Below, piece by piece: positions 49,676-58,734 of a DNA stretch of 64,000 nt. The translations under genes and the position numbers were made by a program. Source of the DNA: Prevotellaceae bacterium UBA2852 (GTDB taxonomy: Bacteria; Bacteroidota; Bacteroidia; Bacteroidales; Bacteroidaceae); the NCBI GenBank assembly GCA_002350855.1, contig DEFM01000006.1, positions 186,640 to 250,639 of the forward strand, written 5' to 3'. Each line of letters begins with the position of its first letter. The stretch's first letter is position 1. The notes below the pieces were generated by a model, which worked only from the letters and a program-made list of their open reading frames with translations, was not told where the DNA came from and made no database searches.

Positions 49676-51625
49676 TGTAAAGAGTTGTCGGATGTTTATT
49701 GTTATGCAGAAAACATCCCTAATACTGGTAGCAATCCTTTCTATGAATCCAATATAACATACGCAACATTGCATGTACCTGCAGTATCGATGGAGGCTTA
49801 TAAATCACAGTTCCCATGGAGCGAGTTTAAGAAAATAGTTAGTCTTCCGATACCCAAATTTACACTTACCTATTATATTGATGGAGAAGAGTATAAATCA
49901 TATAAGATTGAAAAAGGTGCAAGCATTACGCCCGAAACCGAGCCAACAAAGGAAGGCTATACTTTCAGTGGATGGAGCGAGATACCAAAGACGATGCCAG
50001 CCCATGATATCACAGTAACAGGAACGTTCACCATTAACAAATATAAGCTGACTTACACTGTCGATGGAGAGGTATACAAGAGTTTCGATGTCGAATATGG
50101 TGCAAGCATTACGCCCGAAACCGAGCCAACAAAAGAATACTACACCTTTAGTGGTTGGAGTGAGATTCCTAAGATTATGCCAGCCCATGATATCACAGTA
50201 ACAGGTACGTTCACCATTAACAAATATAAGCTGACTTACACTGTAGATGGAGAGTTATACAAGAGTTTCGATGTCGAATATGGTGCAAGTATCACACCTG
50301 AAGAAGAACCAGTAAAGGAAGGTTATACTTTCAATGGATGGAGCGAGATACCAGAGACGATGCCCGCTCACGATGTTACAGTGACTGGCACGTTCAGTAT
50401 TAACAAGTATAAGCTTACTTACATTGTCGATGGAGAGGTATACAAGAGTTTCGATGTCGAATATGGTGCAAGTATAACACCAGAAGAAGAACCTACAAAA
50501 GAATACTACACCTTTAGTGGATGGAATGAGTTACCGAAGATTATGCCAGCCCATGATGTAAATGTGACGGGTACATTTACTATCAACAAATATAAGTTGA
50601 CCTACATCGTTGATGGAGAGTTATATAAGAGTTATGACGTTGAATACGAATCAAGTATCACACCTGAAGAAGAACCAGTAAAGGAAGGCTATACATTCAA
50701 TGGATGGAGCGAGGTTCCAGATAAGATGCCTGCTCACGATGTTACAGTGACTGGCACGTTCAGTATTAATAAGTATAAGTTGACTTATACCGTAGATGAT
50801 GAGTTATACAAGAGTTATGACGTTGAATATGGTGCAAGTATCACTCCGGAAGAAGACCCTGAAAAGGAGGGCTATACATTCAATGGATGGAGCGAGATAC
50901 CAGAGACGATGCCTGCTCACGATGTTACAGTGACTGGCACGTTCAGTATTAACAAGTATAAGTTGACTTACACTGTAGATGGAGAGGTATACAAGAGTTT
51001 CGATGTCGAATATGGTGCAAGTATCACACCTGAAGAAGAACCTGTAAAGGAAGGTTATACTTTCAATGGATGGAGTGAGATACCAGAGACGATGCCCGCT
51101 CACGATGTGACAGTGACGGGTACGTTCAGTATCAATAAGTATAAGTTGACTTACATTGTAGATGGTGAGTTATACAAGAGTTATGACGTTGAATATGGTG
51201 CAAGTATCACTCCGGAAGAAGACCCTGAAAAGGAGGGCTATACATTCTCTGGTTGGAGCGAAATCCCAGAGACAATGCCAGCTAATGACGTAACTATTAC
51301 TGGAGCCTTTACGGTTAACAGCTACAAAGTGACCTTTATGTATGGAGAAAATGTGTTAACTATAGAGGAAGTCAATTATGGTGACACCATTCCTCTTCCA
51401 GAATCTCTCAATAGTGACCAATATACATTATTAGAATGGTTGGATGTTCCTGAAACAATGCCTGCCCATGACATTATCATATATGCAAGCTTTACAGATG
51501 GCATTAACTGCATAATTGTGACAAATTCAATGCCTGTCATATATGACCTCTTAGGCCGACGTGCTCAGAATGTGGTTAAAGGTAACATTTACATCTTTAA
51601 TGGGAAAAAAGTCGTAGTGAAGTAA
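49676..51625 (+). pseudogene. BspA-like surface protein, 3' part with eight 61-residue repeats and sorting tail
   Basis: It continues the gene broken at 19442: from TGT 49676 it reads C-KELSDVYCYAENIPNT, the usual end of BspA leucine-rich repeats. Eight 61-residue repeats follow, each containing YKSFDVEYGASITPEEEP and GWSEIPETMPAHDV (Listeria-Bacteroides / Flg_new type), then a divergent ninth. The last 30 residues (IYDLLGRRAQNVVKGNIYIF, NGKKVVVK) look like a type IX secretion tail. The part has 649 residues from the shared Cys codon. It lacks a promoter and signal peptide, so it is silent unless the element excises. Confidence 0.85.
49856..51319 (+). repeat. Eight tandem 183-bp coding repeats
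   Basis: Units of exactly 183 bp (61 codons) run from 49856 to 51319. Repeats 3 and 7 are almost identical in protein sequence, and several DNA stretches are identical over many tens of bases. Units fall into sub-types (KEGYTF versus KEYYTF; ending FSIN or FTIN), showing duplication in blocks. Copy number should be prone to change by recombination. Confidence 0.92.
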
Positions 51626-52093
51626 AAACGACAGTGAAGTAGGTAAGTAGCATCATGATGGCTGATGCAAGATGATGTTTACAAAAAGTATGCGGGTTAA
51701 ATTATCGGCTTGCATCTGAAACGTATTGAATCAGAATTGACTGTTTCTCTGATTCTTATGATTGACACATAAAAGACGATGGCATAAATGATATTTCGTG
51801 CTTGTTTTGTTTTTTCTACATTCGAAGTGATGTCTTTATCTTTTAAATCTTCTATCTTTGTAAAGAAAAGCGTAATATTCAGGATTTAGTTCGAGAACTT
51901 CCTTCAATATAATCAAATCCAACATTTGCTATGACCTTAAAAGACATAGACATAACGTTTGTTTTTCAAAGATGCACTCGTAAGGGTAACGTGAGTTCGG
52001 TATAAGAAAACTCTCTGAAAAGTTGTAGGAGTGAAAAATTCTTTGAAACTTTAATGGTGAAAATCAAACAGTTGGAAATAAAACCCCACTCCT

Positions 52094-52250
52094 ATGAACA
52101 GTGCACATTTAGTAGTTTTTTGTGTATTTGATGTGTATTGAAATATTTTGATCCGGACTTGAAAAAACATCTTATTGACGTGCCTGGGAAGCACCATCGT
52201 AATCGCCCTTGTCGAGTGTCAGATGCAGAAATAATGACAATTTGGTTGAG
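52094..52250 (+). pseudogene. Relic of an IS982-like transposase
   Basis: ATG 52094 begins MNSAHLVVFCVF; after a frameshift the reading continues LKYFDPDLKKHLIDVPG, then KHHRNRPCRVSDAEIMTIWL and stops. This pattern matches the N-terminus of IS982-family transposases. The rest of the transposase is missing. The surrounding 51626-52606 has no other gene that I can support; 52251-52350 holds TTTTTGACYGTRGTGT-like repeats. Confidence 0.65.
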
Positions 52251-52606
52251 TGAGGTCCGACTTTTTGACCGTAGTGTAAATTCTTTTTGACTGTGGTGTG
52301 AAACTTATCAGACTTAAGTCTTTTTGATGGTTTCACTGTGGTGATTTTTTGAAAATACTTAGGTACTTTCTTCTTTTACACTACAAAGTTAACACTGGAC
52401 AGTACTTTCGTTATAAAGTATTAAAAAATTATTCATATTGGCTAATAATTATTAACTAATTAACTGCTTGCACATTGCGTGGAAGTCAACTTTCTTAGGA
52501 AAAGAGTTAAGGTAAGTGAGATTTTTAAAATAATTTTTAAGAGATTTTTCTGCTGAAAGCAGAGTGTTTTTTTTCATTATGATTCTTTTTTTATGAAATA
52601 AAAAAC

Positions 52607-52614
52607 TAACTTTG
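52607..52614 (+). promoter_or_regulatory. -7 box before the first lipoprotein cassette
   Basis: TAACTTTG 52607-52614, 32 bases before the small ORF. The -33 position lacks a clean TTTG. The second cassette has no such box, so this one may serve both. Confidence 0.55.
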
Positions 52615-52638
52615 CACTCGTTTTATAGTAATAACACA

Positions 52639-52945
52639 ACACAAAATGAAAAAGATTTATGAGAAACCCTCGACACTGGTCGTTGAGGTGCAACAAACAC
52701 AAGTGATTATGTCAAGTCAGGCAACAGGTGTATCATCCCTTCGTTCGGACTATGGTTTAGCAAACACAGATGAATGGGAATAAGGAGGACACGACAATGA
52801 AGAAAATGATTTTTACTCTGGCTGCTCTGCTCATCGCATCAGTATCGTTCGTATCATGCTCTAGTGACGACGAAATTGAGAAGGAAATCCCTGCTGCTAA
52901 GACTTACAAACTCTCTATCAACGCATCGAAGGGTGGTGATACCCG
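52639..52945 (+). repeat. Duplicated cassette 5' segment, copy 1
   Basis: About 305 bp (small ORF, RBS, lipoprotein signal peptide and first 50 codons) recurs nearly unchanged at 54086-54393, with only a few substitutions. Beyond the GGTGGTGATACCCG point the two genes diverge sharply. Confidence 0.88.
52646..52783 (+). CDS. 45-residue small protein, copy 1
   Basis: ORF starting MKKIYEKPSTLVVEVQQTQV and ending LANTDEWE; no signal peptide. Small ORFs of this type (MKKxYxKPxxxVVE start) are frequent in Prevotella and Bacteroides ahead of exported-protein genes; no function is known. The stop TAA lies 13 bases before the lipoprotein ATG, and the RBS AAGGAGG overlaps its end. An identical copy lies at 54093-54230. 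Confidence 0.7.
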   Translation: MKKIYEKPSTLVVEVQQTQVIMSSQATGVSSLRSDYGLANTDEWE

Positions 52946-54032
52946 TGCCCTGACAATTGATGACAGTGGTGAGAAAAACGTGCTCAATGCTTCGTGGACA
53001 GCAGGCGACGAAGTGAGCGTGTATGATGCAAATGATGATTTTATCGGTACGCTTACGGCTCAGTTGAATGGAAACGCTACCATACTGGAGGGCGAACTGA
53101 CTACTCCTCTCTCTGTTGGCGACGTCTTGACGCTGAAATACAAGAGTCCCAACTATGCTGCACAGGACGGCACACTGGCTGGTATCGCCGCCAATTGTGA
53201 CTACGCTACCGCCACTACCACGGTTGCGACCATCGAAGACCATAACATTACTGCTACCGATGCTGGGTTCACGAACCAGCAAGCCATCGTGAAGTTCACG
53301 CTGATAGATGGGGGAAGCGGTAGTGATCATATTGACGCCTCGCATCTGACCTTCAGCGACGGCACCAACAGCTACGTTGTCACAGCCTCTCCTGCTACCG
53401 ATGTGCTCTATGTTGCCATCCCTGGTTTTGCCAGCAAGACCGTATCGCTTTTTGCGAAGGTGGGTAGCGACGTTTATGGCTATGCTAAGAGCGGTGTCAC
53501 TTTCACCAACGGCAAATACTACGAGATAACGATGAAGATGTCGAAAGCTGAAGTCGGAAAGTATTTCGGTGCCAACGGCAAGATCTACGATAATACTGGT
53601 GAAGCTGCAAGCGCAGGTACAACCGCAGAAGCGATGATTGCGTATGTGGGTACCCAGGCTGGTGTCTGCGACTACGGACTGGCCATCGCGTTGGAGGATA
53701 TTGAGAGCTATAAAATGACTTACGCCCAGGCTGTAGGTGAATACGGAATTTCTAAATGGGCTACGAATCATCCTGTTCCAGGTGGCACTTGGCGTCTTCC
53801 TTCTTTCAAGGATTGGCAGTATATGGTGTGGGGATATTATATAGAGGATCCTGTATCTGCACCTGTTGGCGGGGAGGTAAAGACGGTATTAGGTGGTACA
53901 TATTACTGGACAAGCACATCGGTGGATGCTGATAATGCCAAACTTTTCTATTATGACGGTTCGAATTATGGCAGCTTCTCGAACAATCCTAAGGAGAATT
54001 ACTGGAATGTACGCGCCTGCTTGGCGTTCTGA
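52797..54032 (+). CDS. Fimbrillin-like lipoprotein with FISUMP-type C-terminal fold
   Basis: ATG 52797, preceded by AAGGAGGACACG, gives 411 residues. The signal peptide ends in lipobox VSFVSC with an Asp/Glu-rich surface-export signal (SSDDEIEKE). The N-terminal half (about 30-245) resembles fimbrillin-family domains (NASKGGDTRA, WTAGDEVSVYD, QQAIVKFTL). The C-terminal part (about 255-411) ends WRLPSFKDWQYMVW ... YYWTSTS ... YWNVRACLAF, typical of the Fibrobacter-paralogue/C-type lectin-like fold. It is probably a surface adhesin or pilus-tip protein. It is a partial duplicate of 54244-55830. Confidence 0.78.
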   Translation: MKKMIFTLAALLIASVSFVSCSSDDEIEKEIPAAKTYKLSINASKGGDTRALTIDDSGEKNVLNASWTAGDEVSVYDANDDFIGTLTAQLNGNATILEGELTTPLSVGDVLTLKYKSPNYAAQDGTLAGIAANCDYATATTTVATIEDHNITATDAGFTNQQAIVKFTLIDGGSGSDHIDASHLTFSDGTNSYVVTASPATDVLYVAIPGFASKTVSLFAKVGSDVYGYAKSGVTFTNGKYYEITMKMSKAEVGKYFGANGKIYDNTGEAASAGTTAEAMIAYVGTQAGVCDYGLAIALEDIESYKMTYAQAVGEYGISKWATNHPVPGGTWRLPSFKDWQYMVWGYYIEDPVSAPVGGEVKTVLGGTYYWTSTSVDADNAKLFYYDGSNYGSFSNNPKENYWNVRACLAF

Positions 54033-54085
54033 TAAAGTATAAAGGTTAAGACACAAAACACGTCAAATTAATAACATCTATTTTA

Positions 54086-54393
54086 ACACAAAATGAAAAA
54101 GATTTATGAGAAACCCTCGACACTGGTCGTTGAGGTGCAACAAACACAAGTGATTATGTCAAGTCAGGCAACAGGTGTATCATCCCTTCGTTCGGACTAT
54201 GGTTTAGCAAACACAGATGAATGGGAATAAGGAGGACACGACAATGAAGAAAATGATTTTTACTCTGACTGCTCTGCTCATCGCATTAGTATCGTTCGTA
54301 TCATGCTCTAGTGACGACGAAATTGAGAAGGAAATCCCTGCTGCTAAGACTTACAAACTCACTATCAACGCATCGAAGGGTGGTGATACCCGC
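54086..54393 (+). repeat. Duplicated cassette 5' segment, copy 2
   Basis: Second copy of the segment at 52639-52945. The intervening 53 bases after the first lipoprotein contain no terminator. Confidence 0.88.
54093..54230 (+). CDS. 45-residue small protein, copy 2
   Basis: Identical in sequence to the ORF at 52646-52783, and followed in the same way by AAGGAGGACACG and a lipoprotein ATG. Conservation of the ORF in the duplication, with no silent changes, means the duplication is recent or that the DNA is maintained by gene conversion. Confidence 0.7.
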   Translation: MKKIYEKPSTLVVEVQQTQVIMSSQATGVSSLRSDYGLANTDEWE

Positions 54394-55830
54394 GGCACGT
54401 TGACGGAAAGCGGTTCGATAATATATGCCGAGTGGGAGAAAGGCGATGAAGTGAGTGTGTATAATTCCAGTAGCGTACTGATTGGTACGCTCAAGGCTAA
54501 TGGTGCTGGAAACGCCACAGAACTGTCTGGCGAGTTGACTACGGCTCCATCTGTTGGCGACGTCTTGACGCTGGAATACAAGAGTCCCAGCTATGCTGCA
54601 CAAGACGGCACACTGGCTGGTATAGCCGCCAATTGCGACTACGCTACCACCACTACGACAGTTTTGTATATCAGCGGCAACGAAATTTCCGCAGAGGATG
54701 CTATGTTTACGAACCAGCAGGCTATCGTGAAGTTCACATTGAAGAAGAAGGCTAACGATGCAAATCTTGTAGTACCAGCAGCCACGACTCTGACGGTGAA
54801 TGACGGTACTAACGACATCGTTGTTACGCCAACCAGCTCAACAAACGTGCTCTATGTAGCTATCCCTGCCGTTGCTTCGGGAGCTATCTCTCTTACTACA
54901 ACTATCAGTGATGTGAAGTATATCTACCAGAAATCGGGCGTGACCATCAACAATGGTATATGTTATCCAATTACTGTAAAGATGCGTCCTGAAGGTACCA
55001 TCAATAGTTTGTTCACCATCAACAGCACCGGCGACAAGGTGTTCTTCTCGAAAGGAAACCTCCAGTATATCGGTAGTGCTGCCACTCCTTACTGGAAGTT
55101 CGCAGACAACCAATACGATGCTCTTGGTGCGACAACTGGTCAAAACAGTAGTAAAACAAACGTAGATCGTGACCTCTTCGGATGGGGTACAAGCGGATAT
55201 GATGGTAAATATCCTTATTATACCACAACAGATAATTCGTATTATGCGTCTGGTTCTATTGCCGGTACGAACTACGACTGGGGTGTTTATAACGCCATCA
55301 GCAATGGTAGCAATCATGCTGGTCTTTGGCGAACAATGACGACAAGCGAATGGCAATGGGTAATAGGTCCTTCTTCTACTACTCCGATTCCTGGTTATAA
55401 CTGTAGAAATTCATCTACGGTGAATGGTGTCGCCAATGCTCGATTCGCCAAGGCGTACCTGTTTGGAACGACACATGGACTTATCCTATTCCCAGACTCT
55501 TACTCTCATCCTACTGGAATATCTACAGAACTTATTGGCATCAATGATAAATCTGGTATCAGCTGGAGTTCAAACCAATTCACCGCCGAGGAATGGGCGA
55601 AGATGGAGGCAGCAGGAGCTGTATTCCTGCCTGCAGCAGGTACAAGGATTGCAGGGATATTTTCTAGTGACCCTAATAAAGCATTAGGGTACTGGACAAG
55701 TACTCCTTCTAATGATGCTCAGAATGCTCAGGCACAATTTAATTCTATCACATACTCTTGGTTCGACATACCCTCTAATACCAATAAGCATATAGGTTGC
55801 TCGGTCCGCTTGGTGACAGACGCAAACTAA
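54244..55830 (+). CDS. Fimbrillin-like lipoprotein with divergent FISUMP-type C-terminal domain
   Basis: 528 residues from ATG 54244. The first about 50 residues are nearly identical to the 52797 protein, including the VSFVSC lipobox; the fimbrillin-like middle is about half identical. The C-terminal domain (about 255-528) differs: INSLFTINSTGDKVFFSKGNLQY, LFGWGTSGYDG, LWRTMTTSEWQWVIG, YWTSTPSND and a final SVRLVTDAN. This is a longer version of the same lectin-like fold. The gene is followed by a strong terminator. Confidence 0.76.
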   Translation: MKKMIFTLTALLIALVSFVSCSSDDEIEKEIPAAKTYKLTINASKGGDTRGTLTESGSIIYAEWEKGDEVSVYNSSSVLIGTLKANGAGNATELSGELTTAPSVGDVLTLEYKSPSYAAQDGTLAGIAANCDYATTTTTVLYISGNEISAEDAMFTNQQAIVKFTLKKKANDANLVVPAATTLTVNDGTNDIVVTPTSSTNVLYVAIPAVASGAISLTTTISDVKYIYQKSGVTINNGICYPITVKMRPEGTINSLFTINSTGDKVFFSKGNLQYIGSAATPYWKFADNQYDALGATTGQNSSKTNVDRDLFGWGTSGYDGKYPYYTTTDNSYYASGSIAGTNYDWGVYNAISNGSNHAGLWRTMTTSEWQWVIGPSSTTPIPGYNCRNSSTVNGVANARFAKAYLFGTTHGLILFPDSYSHPTGISTELIGINDKSGISWSSNQFTAEEWAKMEAAGAVFLPAAGTRIAGIFSSDPNKALGYWTSTPSNDAQNAQAQFNSITYSWFDIPSNTNKHIGCSVRLVTDAN

Positions 55831-55860
55831 GCAGAATCTTTCATTCTAGTTCCGGTTAAT

Positions 55861-55898
55861 TCCTCGATATCCCTGTGCGGATATCGGGGATTTTTTTT
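55861..55898 (+). terminator. Terminator after the lipoprotein cassettes
   Basis: TCCTCGATATCC and GGATATCGGGGA pair around CTGTGC, followed by eight T. Confidence 0.9.
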
Positions 55899-55981
55899 CA
55901 GATTTTTTATTATTTCACTAGATTTTTGTATATTTGCGAAAGAATAAATAATTTTTTTCTATCATAAATAACATCAATAAT

Positions 55982-58606
55982 ATGAGTAATTCTTTGCTTC
56001 GAATCGTTTGTGCTGTTTTGCTCTGCGTTACTATGTTTACAGCAAAGGCAGGGACTACATACAGCGAAAATCACACAGATTCTGTGTATCTGTTCTGCTA
56101 TGCTACCAATAACCCTAAGGATGGGGCACACTTTGCCTATTCATACGACAAACATCGTTGGACGGCTCTCGGTGGCAATCATTCATTCTTCAAGAGCGAT
56201 TTCGGAACATGGGGCGTTCTGAAGAATATGTTTACGCCTTCGTTTACACAGGACGAGAGGGGTGAATGGTATGCCGTGTTCGGACTGGGAGAGAAAATCA
56301 ATCAGTTTGCTACAACCCTCTCCAAGGATTTGTGGTTGTGGAAACCTCAGGACTATCCTTACCTTGAGAAGGGTGAATATTTCAGCAATCCGGTTCTTAT
56401 CTACAACAAGGGCGTATTTGAATTGTATTTCCAGTCGAATACTGGAGCAAAACGCACGGTGAGCAAGGATTTCAGAAACTGGGAAAAGCCGGTGGCTGTT
56501 ACCGATGCAGCGTTTGAGTCCGTCAAGCGATATGTTACGATTTCTATTAATGGGGTAGAGCAGAGGGGCGAAATACACCGAGTCGCAACGCAGACGGTGG
56601 AAAGACTGACTGAAAAACTGAGCCTCGCCAATCAGCGCGGACGCAGTCAGAACGAGAATTGCGGCGATGACGCAAACCGATTTCGTGGTATCAAGTGTCT
56701 GAATGCACGTCTGCAGATAAACCTAAATGACACGAAAGCTATCTCCCCGGACCTTATCGGTATATTTTTCGAGGATATCAACTATAGTGCTGACGGAGGA
56801 CTGTATGCAGAGTTGATTCAGAACAGGGATTTTGAATACAATAGCCTGGATCGCGGTGAATGGAATGCGAAGAGTTTCTGGGAACTGAAAGGTGAAGGCT
56901 CTTCGTTTGAGATAGCAGAAAAGAATCCCATTCACGAGAATAATCCTCACTATGCTGTTCTTACCACAACAACCAAGGGTGCTTCGCTGCAGAACGGAGG
57001 CTTCGACGGTATAGTGCTCAAGGCTGGTGACAAGTATGATTTGAGTCTCTTTGCAAAGAGTTTTGACGGAAAGGCTCACAAACTGCAAGTAAGCCTTATC
57101 GCAGCAGACAAGGTGGTGGCTTGCACTGTGGTCTCGATTAACGCCAAGGCTGCATGGACAAGACTACAGACTGTACTCAAGGCAGCAGCGAGTGTGGATA
57201 ATGCTTCGTTGTGTATCTCTCCTCTCGACGAAGGAAAGATCGGTCTTGACTTCGTAAGCCTCTTCCCACAGAAAACTTTCAAGAATCGCAAGAACGGACT
57301 TCGTGCCGACCTTGCCCAGGTTCTTGCTGACTTGAAACCAAGATTTATCCGTTTCCCTGGCGGTTGCGTGAGCCACGGCAACGGCATAGAGAATATGTAT
57401 CGTTGGCGCACTACCATCGGTCCGCTGTGGGAGCGTAAGCATCAAAGCAATATCTGGGGGTATCATCAGTCGAAGGGTCTCGGCTTCTACGAGTATTTCC
57501 AGTTCTGCGAGGATATTGGTGCAGAACCTCTGCCTGTGCTTCCTGCTGGAGTTCCCTGCCAGAACAGCAGTCGTGGCGGTCACGGACAGCAGGGCGGTTT
57601 GTCTATGGATGAGATGAAGGACTATGCCCAGGAACTGCTCGACCTGATAGAGTGGGCTAACGGTGACGCACGAACCAGCAAACTTGCCAAGATGCGTGCC
57701 GATGCAGGACATCCTGCTCCTTTCAACCTTAAATATATAGGTGTGGGCAATGAAGACCTCATTGGTGATGTGTTCACCGAACGATTCATCTATCTCAACA
57801 ACATCATCAAAGAGAAATACCCTGACATAAAGGTTGTGGGAACAGTAGGACCGTTTTTCGAGGGCAGCGACTACGAATATGGCTGGCAGCTGGCTCGCGA
57901 GCAGCATGTGGATATAGTTGACGAACACTATTATGTCAATCCGGGATGGTACATGAACAACCAGGATTTCTACGACGGCTATGATCGCAACGGGACAAAG
58001 GTCTATCTCGGTGAATGGGCTTCATGGGGCAGTCGCATGGAAAACGCTCTTGCCGAGGCTCTGCACATCACCAACCTTGAACGCAATGCCGATGTTGTGG
58101 TAATGTCGTCCTACGCCCCTCTGCTTGCGAAGAAGAATCATACTCAGTGGAATCCCGACCTGATTTATTTCGACAACACATCTGTGTCGCCAACGGTGAA
58201 CTACTATGTTCAGAAGATGTGCGGCAACAACAGCGGCGACCAGTATGTATATGGCGACCTCACCATCGAGGCTACCCGTGATGACAACGGAAAGGAGGTG
58301 ACAGCATACAATGAGGATGCTGACCGACGCATCAACTCCTCTGTGGTGCGTGACACAAAGACAGGGGATGTGATTATAAAACTGGTAAACATCACTCCGT
58401 TTGATACTCCTGTGACGATAACGTTCCCTGAGACAGCGAAGCTCACTAAGCCAGCCTCTGTGACCTGCATCTCAGGCAACCCCTCTGACAAGGAAGCCAA
58501 ACATAGCTCTTCTTCCCTGACTATGGGCACTACTACCACTTACATCATGCCTGCCTACAGTTTTAGCGTGATAAGGGTGAAGGGTGAAGTGTTGGTTGTG
58601 AAGTGA
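55982..58606 (+). CDS. Alpha-L-arabinofuranosidase, GH51-type, with extra N-terminal domain
   Basis: 874 residues with a signal peptide (about 1-22, ending AKA). Residues about 25-205 resemble the N-terminal blades of a GH43-type propeller (YAYSYDKHRWTALGG, FGTWGVLKNMFTPSF, FSNPVLIYNKGVFELYF). The GH51 region begins at about 240 (DLIGIFFEDINYSADGGLYAE). A carbohydrate-binding-like sandwich (about 285-430) is inserted. The acid/base Glu is in YIGVGNEDL and the nucleophile Glu in VYLGEWASW. It removes arabinose from plant polysaccharides, probably in the periplasm. A TATATTTG -7 box (55929-55936) suggests a single-gene unit. Confidence 0.86.
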   Translation: MSNSLLRIVCAVLLCVTMFTAKAGTTYSENHTDSVYLFCYATNNPKDGAHFAYSYDKHRWTALGGNHSFFKSDFGTWGVLKNMFTPSFTQDERGEWYAVFGLGEKINQFATTLSKDLWLWKPQDYPYLEKGEYFSNPVLIYNKGVFELYFQSNTGAKRTVSKDFRNWEKPVAVTDAAFESVKRYVTISINGVEQRGEIHRVATQTVERLTEKLSLANQRGRSQNENCGDDANRFRGIKCLNARLQINLNDTKAISPDLIGIFFEDINYSADGGLYAELIQNRDFEYNSLDRGEWNAKSFWELKGEGSSFEIAEKNPIHENNPHYAVLTTTTKGASLQNGGFDGIVLKAGDKYDLSLFAKSFDGKAHKLQVSLIAADKVVACTVVSINAKAAWTRLQTVLKAAASVDNASLCISPLDEGKIGLDFVSLFPQKTFKNRKNGLRADLAQVLADLKPRFIRFPGGCVSHGNGIENMYRWRTTIGPLWERKHQSNIWGYHQSKGLGFYEYFQFCEDIGAEPLPVLPAGVPCQNSSRGGHGQQGGLSMDEMKDYAQELLDLIEWANGDARTSKLAKMRADAGHPAPFNLKYIGVGNEDLIGDVFTERFIYLNNIIKEKYPDIKVVGTVGPFFEGSDYEYGWQLAREQHVDIVDEHYYVNPGWYMNNQDFYDGYDRNGTKVYLGEWASWGSRMENALAEALHITNLERNADVVVMSSYAPLLAKKNHTQWNPDLIYFDNTSVSPTVNYYVQKMCGNNSGDQYVYGDLTIEATRDDNGKEVTAYNEDADRRINSSVVRDTKTGDVIIKLVNITPFDTPVTITFPETAKLTKPASVTCISGNPSDKEAKHSSSSLTMGTTTTYIMPAYSFSVIRVKGEVLVVK

Positions 58607-58628
58607 TAGTACTGTTTTTTTTCTTTTA

Positions 58629-58668
58629 GGGAATTTCCTACCGCAAAGTAGGGAATTCCTTTTTTTTG
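58629..58668 (+). terminator. Terminator after the arabinofuranosidase gene
   Basis: GGAATTTCCTAC pairs with GTAGGGAATTCC (one mismatch) around CGCAAA, followed by eight T. Confidence 0.85.
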
Positions 58669-58734
58669 CTTGTTAAAGTAGTGGTAATTTTGCAGCGAGA
58701 AAAAAGAATTATTCACTATAATACCTCAGAGACA

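Noticed and set aside
49685..49687. TTG 49685 as a real start for the repeat protein
   Set aside because: The reading frame continues upstream to the shared TGT codon of the split BspA gene, and there is no promoter, RBS or signal peptide for a start here.
52854..53771. Long minus-strand frame opposite the first lipoprotein (305 codons)
   Set aside because: It is antisense to a well-supported lipoprotein gene with RBS and lipobox, and has no domain of its own.
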